A DNA stretch of 64,000 bases, taken from Schistocephalus solidus (taxonomy: Eukaryota > Platyhelminthes > Cestoda > Diphyllobothriidea > Diphyllobothriidae). The position numbers and the translations under genes are program-made. The stretch covers positions 1 through 64,000 of the forward strand of contig WEDG01005306.1 in assembly GCA_017591395.1 (NCBI GenBank). The letters run 5' to 3'. This document shows, one piece after another, positions 1-10,599 of the stretch. The notes under the pieces were generated by a model. That model had not been told where the DNA came from. It searched no databases and worked only from the letters and a program-made list of their open reading frames with translations. Within the stretch, counting starts at the first letter, position 1. Each line of letters opens with the position of its first letter.

Positions 1-228
1 TCGGTAACCTCCGAATTCATCGCACAGAGCCCGGTGAACCAGTGCCAGGGACCCCGACATACGGTTGCCTCGTGCGACTCCACTGCCCTCACAGCTCCCG
101 TACATTCACACACTGCATGGGCCTGAGCGGTCACATGCGCATCCACCAAAGCAGAATCCATCGCGATGCCGACACACCCAACACATCCGGCATATCTATC
201 AGCACTACCATCCGCAACTCTCCCATGA
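1..228 (+). mobile_element. RTE-like LINE, zinc-finger tail fragment (+ copy)
   Basis: The + strand encodes the end of one C2H2 finger (HLRIH-like, about 5-25) and one further finger at about 91-155. The latter is closely similar to fingers of the large + copy at 27305-31478. It is degenerate: the second zinc cysteine is a serine (CPHSS instead of CPHC), while the GLSGHMRIH helix region is kept. The reading continues into the inter-finger spacer (IHRDAD, the same spacer as in other copies) and is cut at about 225-228. There it meets a copy of the same element in the opposite orientation. It is a fragment with no function of its own. Confidence 0.75.
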
Positions 229-3200
229 GCGGTGAGTGAATGCGCGTGGGCAGTGAGGATATTGGATGCAGCGGTCTCTGCTGCAGACACTAGTTTGCCA
301 GGTTCTGTGCGATGGATTCACCGCACCAACCAGGTCAATGTGTGAGGTGAATGTGCGATCGCAATGAAGACCGGTGCGTACCGAGTCCCCATCACTGGTA
401 CTGGGGCGGTAGCGGTGCTGGAGGTAGCAGGTGCCAGGTAGTCGGAGGTGGCTACTGGGGTGTCGGGAGTGGGGCAAGCGGTGTTCGTCACCGTGCTCGG
501 CGCAGGGGGTGGAGGAAGGAGGATGGTGTCGTCGATATTGGGTGGCGGGGCATCGATAAAATTGTTTTCAGTGGTTCGGGTGGTCATAGTTGAGGGGTCT
601 GAGGCAGGTGTGGCAGAGGCTGGTCTTTTAGGATTGTTGTTGCATCGAGTTCGAAGATGTCCGACTAGACCGATTCGCGCGCAGAATGTGCGTTAAATGT
701 GTGGGCACGTTGGCAGTGCTTGGGTATTGGCGGTGTTGATCCGCGGTTCTTGTGACTTGCGAGCCGCGCTTTTGGCCTTAACAGAGGCTATCCGGTTGGC
801 CTCAGAGATTGCTGCACCAGTCTCCACGAATCTTCTCCATACCGGTCTCTCCTGAGTGAGGTCCTCAGAGGTCGCTGGGTTGATTTGCAGTTGCTTCAGA
901 GATTTCTTCAAAGTGTCCTTGTAGCATCGTTTTTGACCTCCCTGTCGCTCGTCGTCCATTCTCACCAGGTGGCCTCTCCATCGCAGTTGCACTTGCATTA
1001 GCATGGCGTGGATGCTGAGGATTCCGGTCCGCTCCAGGACTTTCGCGTCTGGGATCTTGTCTTGCCATCTCGGCTTCAGTATTCTGTGGAGGTAGCTGAG
1101 ATGGACGTGATTAAGCTTCCTGTCGTGGCTAGAGTAGACAGTCCAGGTCTCAGCGCCGTAATGGAGTGTCGTCAAGACGACTGCCTTTTACATCTTCAGT
1201 TAAGTGTTCAGATGAATACCTTGGCGATTCCACACAGAGGCCTGTAGCCGGCCTAAGACCTGACTGGCTTTGGAGATCCGATGAGCAACCTCGTCATCGA
1301 TTTTCACGTTGCGTGACAGCGTGCTTCTCAGATAAGCAAAGGTTTCTGCATTTTTAGTTGAATGCTGTTGACATTGATTCGGGGACCATTGTATTCCACG
1401 CTGGGTGGCGGTTGGTGCATGACCACCGCTTTGACTGTACTGATGAATACTCCAAAATCAGCGCAGCCTGCGTCGGCGGGGTCCATGATCCTTCGCATGT
1501 TCTCCTCGGTCACGGTGTTAAGGGCGAAGAAGTCCGCAATGAGCAAGTCATAGATTGTAGTTATAGACACGCGCGTTGGGGCCTGCATGCGCCAACTGTT
1601 TAGAAGGTGCCCGTCAGTTCTGTAGGCAATGCGGATCCCAGGGCGTTCATCACCGTAGGCGTCCGTCAGCATAGCAGAAAACATGAGACTGAAGAGGGAG
1701 GGGGCAAGTACGCAGCCACGCTTCACTCCATTGGTCACTGCGCATGCCTCGGATACCGTCCCGTTTTCAGTGACGCGCACCGTCATCCCGTCATGAAGCT
1801 GACGCACCATGTGCGTGAACTGCTCAGGACGGCCGAATTTCTGCACGACTTTCCACAGTCCGTCGCGATTCACCGTGTCAAAGGCTTTCTTCAGATGTAA
1901 GAAGGTAGTTTAGAGGTGGGTTTGCATCTCCTGGCAATTCTCTTGTAGCTGGCGGGCGGCGAAGATTATTTCGGTTGTTCCATGGTGTCCTTGGAAACCA
2001 CATTGACTTTTTGGGAGCAGTCCCTGCTCAAGGTGACCATTCAGTCGATTGAGAAGGATACGGGCGAAGACCTTCCCGATGATGTCTAGCAACGAATTGC
2101 CTCTGTGGTTATCACAGAGTTGCCGGTTGACCTTCCGCATGTACGGATAGACGATGGGCACGTCTTTGAACTTCTGAGGCACTTATCCTTGGCGCCACAT
2201 CACCTGGAAGAGTGTTGTGAGTTCCACCATCAGCCGGGACCCGCCCTGTTTGTAGACTTCCGGTGGGATTCCGCCGGATCCCGGAGCTTTCCCGCTGGAA
2301 ATCTGTTCACGGCCTATATGGTTTCTGGTAAGGAAGGCGGCAGATCCAGGTAATTTTTCGCGTCCACTTGAGGGAGCTGGTCAATGGCAGCAATGGTGAT
2401 GGATGTTGAGTAATAAAGGACCGCTCTGAAGTGCTCCGCCCAGCGATTTAGAATTTGAGATTTATCCATCAGAAGTGTTGTGCTGTCAGAGCTGAGCAGC
2501 GCTGCGGTCAAATTGATGCAAGGGCCATATATGGTCTTAATGGCTTTGAAAATGTTTCTAATTTCATTGCTGTCCGCATACCCATGGATTTTCTCAGCCT
2601 TTTGGTCGATCCAGGCGTCCAGCATCTCCCCCTCAGCCGTTGCCGTACAAGGCGGCGCCACCTGAAGAAGGCTGCTTTCGCAGCGACAGTCTGGAGGTCT
2701 ATGTAGGCCTTGTTTAGTCCATTCTTCTCCGCGAGTAAGTTGCTGATGTTGGCGTCATTGTCGTCAAATCATTCTGGTGTGCGCATCCGAGGACATCGAG
2801 GGCGGTGGACTGGATGACATTTCGCAGTTGACACCATCGTGTCTCCACGGTGGCGTTATTATCTGGAGCCTGCTGGTCCTCTAGTTTCTGGATTATCTGG
2901 TTGCTGAAATTAAAGCAGTGAGCAGGCAAATTTAACAAAAGAGTATTTAACTTACCTGGCGGTCGCTTACCCTGGGGCCTTCGTCGGGATTGAAATCGGA
3001 GCCTCATCTTAGCGATGACGAGGCGGTGATCCATCCAACCATCGCATTGCGGATCACCTTGGTCGCCAGCACGCCCTGTCGATCTCACCTCCTGACGAGA
3101 ACATAGTCCAGCAGTTGCCGGCGACGCGACCGAGGGTGAATCCACGTGGCCTTCTCCCGCATCGGAAGGCGGAAAAAGGTGTTGGTCAGCAAGAGACGGT

Positions 3201-3895
3201 GTTCCGCGTACGTGCGCAGAAGATGGAGGCCATTATCGATACAGCTGCCGAGACCCTGAGGAGCCAGCACTCCCTGCCAGGCATCGTCGTCTGTCCCGAC
3301 GCGGGCGTTGAAGTCACCAAGGACAATTAACATCTCCGCCTTTGGCGCAGTCACCAGGAGGGCGTGCAGGTCCTCATAAAATTTGTCCTTCGCGCATCAG
3401 AGCTCGTCATTGGGGAGCGTAGGCACTGATGATGGTGATGAACTCGCCTCCCCGAAGAGACAGGCGGAGGCTCATCAGACGATCATTAATGCCCTGCGGC
3501 AGACGTCCCACGATGTCGTTCCGGGTGGCAAAGGCAACACCAGCGTCGCGTCGCTCTGCCCTTGGTCGGCCGCTCCAGAAGAAGGTTAAGGCGGCACTCA
3601 CCTCCTCCAGCTGACCCTGCTTAGAGAATCGGGTCTCGCTGAGAGCAGCAATGCCCACCTTGTAGTTTGCCAGTTACCGAGCGACTAACACCATCCTCCG
3701 TTCCGGTCGGTTGCTCCTCAGATTGTCTTAAAAGAATCGAACATTCGAGGCTGCTCGGGTTAGTCCACTCACACTAGGGCTGCTGGGACATCCCAGACGG
3801 CTGACGAAGTCCACTATGGGTCACGGCTCTGTTTTAGTCGGAGAACGACCCGAGTTAGCCTGAGCCACCTACGGGGTTTTTGTCGGCCCCACCGT
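226..3895 (-). mobile_element. RTE-like non-LTR retrotransposon with C-terminal zinc fingers, minus copy, inactivated
   Basis: Read on -, this runs from an APE-type endonuclease (3658 to about 3065; SETR near the start, GDFNARVG around 3300, the LDYVLVRR block at about 3100) through an EN-RT linker (3145-2700) into a reverse transcriptase (about 2660-1330). A C-terminal block with YGAETWTVY follows (1175-693), then degenerate C2H2 fingers (about 690-226). The RT catalytic box is broken: copy 27305-31478 reads LLFADDCALNT, here it is LLIADFFALNT (about 1540-1508), so one catalytic aspartate is lost. Several frameshifts separate the blocks. The copy stops inside a finger at about 226 with no 3' UTR, so it is truncated at its 3' side. 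That is not what simple target-primed insertion leaves. Clade assignment (RTE/BovB-like) is by motif style only. Confidence 0.85.
2904..2955 (-). other. Intron-like GT...AG segment inside the RTE-like linker
   Basis: In the EN-RT linker of the minus copy, 52 nt have a consensus 5' splice site (CCAG then GTAAGT), a pyrimidine-rich stretch and a TTTCAG end. The coding frame reads straight through it (KLNTLLLNLPAH and so on). Removing 52 nt would shift the frame. The same segment is present at 27489-27542 in the + copy with a weaker donor (ATGTAAAG). Whether it is ever spliced cannot be told from sequence. Confidence 0.5.
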
Positions 3896-4039
3896 GGGAC
3901 TTTTTGAGAGCGGGGGGAGGTGGAAAGTTCAGGAGTCAGACATACCGGGTGTGGAGGCCCACACAACACCGGACACCCCCACCTGGTTTAGCCCACCGGT
4001 CGTGACGGTTGCCCGGGGTTTGTCCGCTGGGAAGAACCC

Positions 4040-4560
4040 AACTTCGTGGGCCTCCAGTGGTCGAGGCCGTGCTGTGGCGCGTGCAGGTGAGTTCGCCAGT
4101 TCTGTCAGCCATTGCGCCCACTCCTGCACAGCTGGCCAGCTCGGACAGTGATCTGATGCTGGGGGTGGGGAGAGAGTTAATTCGACACTCTTACCGCATA
4201 TTCCTCACTTTAAACAATCTGACGCGCGTGGGGCTGTCGCGATGCGATAAAAGCCATGGTTTGGAAGGCTGCTAGCTGACGGGATAACTCGGTTCCCCGA
4301 ACGAGAGTCATACTGCAAGGCCCCCTTCTTAATGTGGCCTTTATTGCACTCTCAATCAGCTGGGATCCGAGCAACCCTCCCCCATTGTTGTTGTGGTATG
4401 TCGTGCGAGGGCCTGTGCCTTCACCCATCTCAGGTCTTCATGACTCTGATATGACGCTAGGCCCAGGTGGAGGAGTGGAACAGATAGCGAGGTCGATGCA
4501 AGGAGCCACTATGCTGGGGAGCACACACTGAACCTCGTCCAACGCGACGGTTGAGCCAGT
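4040..4560 (+). repeat. RTE-like 3' UTR copy (+)
   Basis: This aligns by eye with 30870-31475, the non-coding tail that follows the zinc-finger block in the + copy. Shared blocks include CAGCCATTGCGCCCACTCC, AACAATCTGACGCGC, TGACGGGATAACTCGG and CTTCTTAATGTGGCCTTTAT. Together with the + finger fragment at 1-228 it could be the far side of one + element interrupted by the minus copy. The 3895-4040 interval is the 5' flank of the minus copy and is less clearly assigned. Confidence 0.7.
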
Positions 4561-6179
4561 ACATATTTCTGTACAGAACTGATGGTGAATACTCTAAAAT
4601 GTACGTTTGCCGAAGTTGGCTTCTTGAAGGTTTACCTACGTAGCATCGCTAAAATAAATAATTCATTTATTGCCCTAGAACTCCGATAGAAATTTATCCT
4701 CTCTGATTGAAAGCCATTTCGATAGGCTGGAACAAAATTAATTGACTGTCGGTTGAAATTGGGACAGAATATATTCTGGAAACCTGTGTTAGAATGTCGG
4801 GCAAAGGCTTTTCGTGGGCACCCACTTTTCGCCTCTTAAACTCGTAACCAAACATCGCAGATAAAGCAGGACTGAGTGCAACTTTACGCCCGCGACCGAG
4901 GTTCGCTCTTGATGATTAAACATAGTTCCACCGCGCCCTCCTCTTCTTCGCTTCTCCCGACTTTTCGATGAATCTATCAGGATCGGCAGAAAAGAGGTGC
5001 TACGCAATGGCAGTGAAAATTTCCTCAGTCAGGAGATCGATATGGTGGAGACCGCGGCCGACATCGCCCAAGAGATGGAGCATTTCAACGGGAACAGGAC
5101 GCATGGCATACCGACGGCTGTCAGAGTCAAAATCAAGGCTTTTACATCAACCGTGCAACACGGTCTGGTGGGCAAAACATGACTACAGAGGCGAAGAGCG
5201 GTAAGCTCTAATCTGTAGACAAGGAAACAGCGAGAGAACCCCTCGACCAATCTCTGCCATCATCCCATGCGGCAGATTTTGGGGAGGAAATGCAACAATT
5301 TTTTAGGGTTTCATCCGTACTCTTCCGTTGAGTTGAAGAACGCCCATTATTTTAAGACTTGTCGAAGGTAATAAAGATAGTTCCTGCCTTTTATGAAATT
5401 TCATTGTGTCGTAGTGACCGGGCCGGAGGTTGAAACACCCGCAATTGACGCACTCATCCAACAGACAAAGCACGTTTTAGCGACCATATGTATGCTCAAT
5501 TTCGACACATCATCAAATACAAAAATCCTGATTGCGAAAGGAGAAAAATTATGAGAAGTTCAAGCGAATTAATTTAGATTCTGAAATGTCACGTCAGTTT
5601 TTGATAATGGTTTAAGGTTTTTCGCGCTCGCGAACCAATTAAAGTCAGGTTCCAATGGCATTGATAAAAACAGGTGCTGAAAAGAAATCTGATACGGTGA
5701 TCGTCTGGGACTCCTAGTCAGACCCGTGACTATCACATGTCACATTTGACCCACTTTCGAAGTCTGGTCAGATTAACTTGAAGAAGAACGATCATCTGAA
5801 AGTTTTGGACTCGCCTGCCTACTCCAATCTGTTGTATACGCCAGTTTCCAAGCAATGTACGCTGCAACTTACGCAGGTTAACACAACCTAATATCAAATA
5901 AGATAGCCGTCACCAGTGAAACGGGGTCAAGGAAATCCAATTTATTCCGTTTTATTCTAACCCGCACAACTGCGAACAGGATTTCTGGGTTACCATTATA
6001 AAGGTGGCCTAATTCTCTACCTGGCTTTCAGTGCCCACTAGGTTTTCATAAATGTATGCCGTCTACTGTTCTGTATGGATAAGTTTACTGCATCTATGTC
6101 AAAGCAGTTTTGTAGAAAGAAAACGAGTTTAGTCCGGATTTGGTTGCCTGAACAAGGCAGCCATTGGGAGGGGTGAAGA
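4561..6179. other. No recognisable gene
   Basis: AT-rich sequence with scattered stops in all frames. The only run with a somewhat protein-like composition is about 60 residues on + at 4997-5182 (ETAADIAQEMEHF), which I do not recognise. No repeat unit seen elsewhere in the window was found here. Confidence 0.5.
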
Positions 6180-6350
6180 CAACTGTCAGTCCAGTCCACG
6201 GAAGTTGACCACTTCCCTGAGTTCGATGGGACAGAAATTATGGTAAAAGATGACAACCACGTGCGTCGCGAGCTGCTTGAACTGCAGTCCTCCAATAAAC
6301 GGGCTGACCTCCCCCTTCAATTCAGCCCTTAAATGCTACCTGGCAGCGTA
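6180..6350 (+). mobile_element. Penelope-like element, GIY-YIG endonuclease C-terminal fragment
   Basis: A + frame reads FDGTEIMVKDDNHVRRELLE at about 6220-6280. It lines up with FDEAEILARGDNRVSRELLD in the fragment at 54118-54560. In Penelope-like retroelements this stretch lies in the C-terminal part of the GIY-YIG nuclease, with the conserved R..RELLES block. The frame holds to about 6330 and then meets stops. No matching reverse transcriptase is seen upstream. It is a short decayed fragment; the family call rests on one block of about 20 residues. Confidence 0.5.
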
Positions 6351-7144
6351 ATTATTCTCTCGGGGAGCACGCAAGCTAAATGCACTTCACTGTAACGAGG
6401 TCATCACACCACTTTTGCTAGGTAAGTCTCGTCTGCAATGCGTATGACCCAGACGCAAACAATCCTTTACGGATTTCTTGGTGGAACTGTGGCGAATATC
6501 TGCACCGATTTGGTTTTTGTTCCACTAGAGTCACCGATTCTGCCGTATTTTGCTAACTTTCCTGGACAGCCTGGGCGTGGGAGCCTTTTTATCCACCCTC
6601 TATTGGTTCTTATATCAGGGTTTATGTTCGTGGTTGATATGCCCACTGAGCACAGAGGTTAAGGACTATTCTATAGAAGACGGTATCTCTGCACCTCGAA
6701 TGCTTATTTATTTACTGCCTTGAGTACTTTACATTCTTCAGGCCAAAACTTTGCAAGGGAACCACAAATGGAGTGAGACTTATTTCAGTTATCGATGAGA
6801 TTGTCGACCAAGGCGAACACATGGCATTAAGTTCTCTGCATAGAGTAGCTAAGGTGATTTCTTATCATAGCAAATAAATTCGACGAGATCTGCAGATGAG
6901 GAAGTTGGTACTGGATCAAAAATCGGTGAATGCACGAATTTTAACTGCAATACCAAACAATTTGCCGAGGTCGCCCATGTTGTCTGCATGACCCCTGTCG
7001 TTTATGGTCTGCATAAAATGGCGGACAATAAAACCACGGGAGCCGGCTTCTGTCAAAGCTCCAACCCTCCCCCATCTTACCTCGAGATTTTACCTTTTGT
7101 TCGAGGAAATGACACATTAATTAGGCCATTTTGTCATCCGCATC
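6351..7144. other. No recognisable gene
   Basis: Nothing supported. A 74-residue open frame at 6438-6662 (+) is hydrophobic but matches no family I know and has no splice or repeat context. The end of this stretch may be a decayed upstream part of the gypsy-like remnant that follows. Confidence 0.4.
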
Positions 7145-7690
7145 TACTCCGGTCTGTTAATTTAAGTTGCCCTACGGTTCAACCTACCTCATCATGCCCA
7201 TTAACGAACTGTCAACGGAATGGTCGATTAGGTTCACTAGCTGTTCGACTCCTGCGCGTCGCAGTGAATCCAGAGTACTGGACGGACTATCTTACCCTGG
7301 CACTGTTGGGTATACGTTCCGTCCTCAAACCGGACTTGCTTGTTCCGCCGCTGAAGTGGTATGCGGCACCACCATGGGACCTCCCGGAGACATTAGCTCA
7401 CCAATGCCTCACGGTGCGGTTGAGGATCACACCAACCCCTAGCACACTTTATGCGGACCCACTCCCCGGTTTCAGTCTTACCTCGAAAAAGACTTGATGA
7501 CGCTCACATCTTCCTCCGAGGTGATTGGGTAGGGCGGCCATTGGAACTGCCGCGCTACAACGGCCACTCACGGGTTGGCTTCTGAGTGATGAAGACGTTC
7601 AGGATCCTGCGCGAAACTCGAGAGAAATTCGTCGGCACGAACCGCCTCAAAACTGCCCGGCTTTCCCCTGCCTCTACTTATCTACTTCCT
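7145..7690 (+). mobile_element. Ty3/gypsy-like integrase C-terminal remnant
   Basis: Across two frames of + the order typical of a gypsy-class polyprotein end is visible. First comes the integrase segment with WTDYLTLALLGIRS (about 7278-7320). It is followed in another frame by LACSAAEVVCGTT (about 7336-7374) and GPPGDISSP, matching the family pattern of an LGIR block, then D..SAAE.VYGT, then LPGE. Further on come a HIFLRGDWVGRPLELPRYNG-like block (about 7507-7565) and FVGTNRLKTARL (about 7630-7665), the small C-terminal barrel of integrase. Frameshifts and stops break it. Protease, RT, RNase H and LTRs are not identifiable around it. It is unrelated in sequence to the LTR pair at 21256-22369 as far as can be seen. 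Confidence 0.6.
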
Positions 7691-9170
7691 CTGCTTCTTG
7701 TACCTACGTGCCCGCAGCCTCCTTCTCATTAAACTCGTTACCATTGGCCGCAGCCAGACGAAGCTCGAGCGGATACACTTCAGTCTTTAATTGCCCGAGG
7801 GCTTGCGACAGCAACTAGTTGGGATCCTTGACGGTATTTCGCTGAGGTAAAAGCTTGCCCAACAGCCTTGACTACTGAATTGGGAAGATTCGCTTTTCAA
7901 TTATCCTATTTCGTTACCGTCAACTTCAACAGAGTCCTCGCGGTGCGTTAGGAGCTCCGGAAAACCCTTCCCATCCACGCCAGTTTATGGCGGACCACAA
8001 CCCTGGCCGTCGCTCTGAGTTTTCTTAATAAAAGGACTGGGTTACATGCACTCAAGTTGTTCATCGGTGCAGCGGAGTTCTTCCAGTCACCGAAACCACC
8101 CCACGACGGACCTATTCGCGTTTTCTTGAGGCACAAACTGTCCGCACCCAGCGCGGTCGACCTAAAAACTGTGCTCCCCGACGACGATCGGAGCGATACC
8201 CTCGGTCCCTATCCTCCGTTTCGTCTACCCTCTGTTTCCGATGTCCAATGACTGCAACCCGCAACTTCGTTCAACCTACAACTTCTCAACGCAGAACATA
8301 AATCAAATCTCTTGGGTTTATCGACCACAGTGAATGTCATATCCGCACTCTTCACAATTGTAACTCGGGTGTGGCAAACATCAATGATAGGTCTAGGCGC
8401 CGCTACACATCCGCGTCGGCACAGCATGCACTGTAGGAGTCTGCTCCCGCAAGCACAAGCACGACTCCTTACCATTGCTGGTTATTTCTGCCTCAGGGCT
8501 TTTGGTAATTCGCTGTTAGAGCCGCTCACGACCTAGCGCTAGCGAGCCAAGGACAATCGACGCTACGTCCCCGTTGAGTGACTGAAGGCAGGACAAAACT
8601 CAGCGGCTGCGGGCTAAAACTAAGAGATCTAACGACTGACCCGCATTAAGAAACGCCTTGCGGCAACAGGCTGCTGTGCTAGGCATAGACTCTCTGCCCC
8701 AGTAAAAACTTGTCCGACAAATTATCCTGGATAAGGCTCAAAATAGCGCATCGGACACGGTCTTAGATTTAGAAAACACTACCGTTTAGGGTGCTAAGTT
8801 GATAGGGAACTACTTAGCAAGCTTTTCTGCCTGAAACTGGTAAGATTTGTATCATTGAGTTTCCGATTAGAGGCCTCGATAATGTGGGCGATGCCCAACA
8901 AGTTGTCGATTGATCGTACCTAAAAATGAAATATGGTCCAATTGACTTGGAAAAATTAAGTCCGATAACAAATTGTGGAAGACCACTAATAAGCAAGATA
9001 ATCCGCCGTCATCCACCACAACAGCGGCTAGAGTAAAAAAGGATCATGAGCGTTTCGAAAGGGACAACAAATTTCGCCAGATGGAGGTGTAACTTGCCTA
9101 TATGCCCTTCAACGAGACACCAGAGATCTTAAAAATGTCACCCCAAAAAGAATAAAAATTTCATTTCGAA
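7691..9170. other. No recognisable gene; possible decayed downstream part of gypsy-like element
   Basis: About 8100-8560 has a moderately GC-rich, proline/arginine-rich + reading (RTQRGRPKNC) that could be a decayed polyprotein tail. It is too weak to call. No tRNA, satellite or host exon was recognised. Confidence 0.3.
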
Positions 9171-9173
9171 ACC

Positions 9174-9179
9174 TTTATT
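9174..9179 (-). terminator. Polyadenylation signal of the RPL38-like gene
   Basis: AATAAA on - about 40 bases after the stop codon inferred for the ribosomal protein gene (9218). Position and sequence suit a canonical poly(A) signal. Confidence 0.5.
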
Positions 9180-9217
9180 GAAGCAAATGACCTTTATATG
9201 TCGGTAACGGTACAGAT

Positions 9218-9478
9218 CTAAAAGTAACCGTTAGGTGAAATGAGAGCATTACTTGGAGGGATTGCGCGTCTGATCTTTGCCACCTTTTTCCTTTTCTGTA
9301 ACTACCAGGGTGTAAAGGAAGCGACTGCAGCGGATCTTGAACTTTTACATTGTCCTTGTTGGTCTTGATTTTCACCGCTACGAAAAAGACTGTGTCAGGA
9401 AATGTTAGCTTACACTTGGCGTCCGACCTGTGGGTCTTGGTGAGGGAAATCCTTGATTCCGTCGACCTGACGTGGCAT
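9218..9478 (-). CDS. RPL38: Ribosomal protein eL38 (RPL38), with three apparent +1 homopolymer frameshifts
   Basis: eL38 is a small protein of the 60S ribosomal subunit. On - the reading starts [11 protein letters not shown] at 9478, directly after a 3' splice site (TTTTTCAG then ATC, 9481), so a 5' UTR intron is likely. Exon 1 ends at 9414 with a GTAAGC donor. A 36-nt intron (9413-9378) ends CGTAG, and joining restores [17 protein letters not shown], the family core. [16 protein letters not shown] and a PPSNA-like end follow, stopping at 9218, for about 73 aa (human 70). The frame holds only if one base is removed from each of three runs: CCC near 9449, AAAA near 9350 and AAAAA near 9290. 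All three are +1 in homopolymers, which points to base-calling error. A duplicated pseudogene with its intron retained is the alternative. Confidence 0.8.
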
Positions 9479-9829
9479 GATCTGAAAAATAAGAAAAATG
9501 CTGATATATGCATACTGCAGTTTTGGAGAAAAACTCCTATGGGTAGCCTCCACCATTGGACAGATCTCTCAGTTTCCATTTGCATGTGCTTTCATGTGTA
9601 CGTTTCAAGGATGGCTTCTGCCCTACCCCACAAAGACCTAATACAGCATCCCTTCTGCATGCAGGCAGTTTTCGGGTGACACAGCTCTAAGACGAGCTGG
9701 GAGGATCGATGCTTACTTTAGGGAGAACACGCTACACAGATGCTCAAGACAGGGACGCCACTCAAAGGTGGTCAAATCACGGGGTCGTATGAACTCGGAA
9801 GCGCAGAATCTTTACCATCGCGGACAGCC

Positions 9830-10596
9830 AGAAAGGCAGCTAACCAAAGCTTTGCCCACTGAAAGGCACCATCGTCGTCAGACGACGTGACGCGAAAGCA
9901 TTCAATGCTACATCACATATCCTGTTCTTGTGTTTAAAAATCCTGAGTATTTTCTTCAAGCTATGTAGATTTCTCGGCTCTAGACAACCGCTTTTTGTCA
10001 GACCAGACGCATATGTACCAAACGACTGCTCTACCATTCGGGCTTGAAGGGAGAGTCGAGGTCCCTCAGTAAGCTTTTCCGGGTGGGTAATGAGTTCAAT
10101 CGATCTCCTTTTGGATATTGTCCACGGAACACATCTCAGCTTCTGGAAGGTTACACCGCCAAAACTCCTCAAGCCAATCGATACACACTGAATAAGTCGC
10201 ATCGAGAAACGCATGAGTGGGCAAATGTCCATGAGCTATGTCATTACGAAGGTCGGACATCCAATCCGGTAAACCAGCTTTCCTAGCTAGTGAGGAGACT
10301 GGCATGGCCTGCGGGCTCCGCAGACGGTCCTGATCCTCACTGGATGCCAGGCTAATAAAACGCATAATTGCTAAAGCCAATGCAGGTGTAGATTGCTCGA
10401 GTCTAGCAACCATCAGCTCATACGTACATAAAACGGACCGTGGGATTTTCGAAACATTGACGCGGCATAACCAAACCCGCATTACCATAACAGCTTCTTT
10501 TAAAACTAATAAATCAGACGATTTGAGGGCTGCTAGCAACTTTTTCATACTCAGAACTTACAAGACCAAGGTACAACTCTTTTTATGCACGTACAT
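9830..10596 (-). CDS. LAS1L: LAS1-like rRNA-processing HEPN nuclease, frame-disrupted
   Basis: LAS1 (LAS1L in animals) cuts ITS2 of pre-rRNA in the nucleolus. On - the frame opens MYVHKRVVPW at 10596, like LAS1 N-termini. It shifts near 10555 and continues open from 10548 to 10096. That part contains the MRVWLCR block and GLPDWMSDLRNDIAHGHLP, then CIDWLEEFW. RNDIAH (10248-10231) sits where LAS1 has RHxxTH, and fits the general HEPN pattern R(N/H)xxxH. A second shift near 10095 (one extra A in AAAA) opens RRSIELITHPEKL and NRICDVALNAF to about 9840, resembling the segment after the HEPN domain. No introns are visible. The rest of the protein (human about 730 aa) was not found, so this is either a partial gene with indel errors or a retrocopy. 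Confidence 0.6.
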
Positions 10597-10599
10597 GCT

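Noticed and set aside
1..4560. Clean nested insertion of the minus retrotransposon into the plus copy
   Set aside because: The minus copy lacks its 3' UTR at the junction, which a target-primed insertion would have kept. Recombination or inversion is more consistent.
9175..9679. Longer overlapping frames over the RPL38 locus (136 codons on -, 109 on +)
   Set aside because: Both are shadows. The - frame merely strings together parts of RPL38 exons, its intron and upstream intron sequence, and the + frame has no motif.
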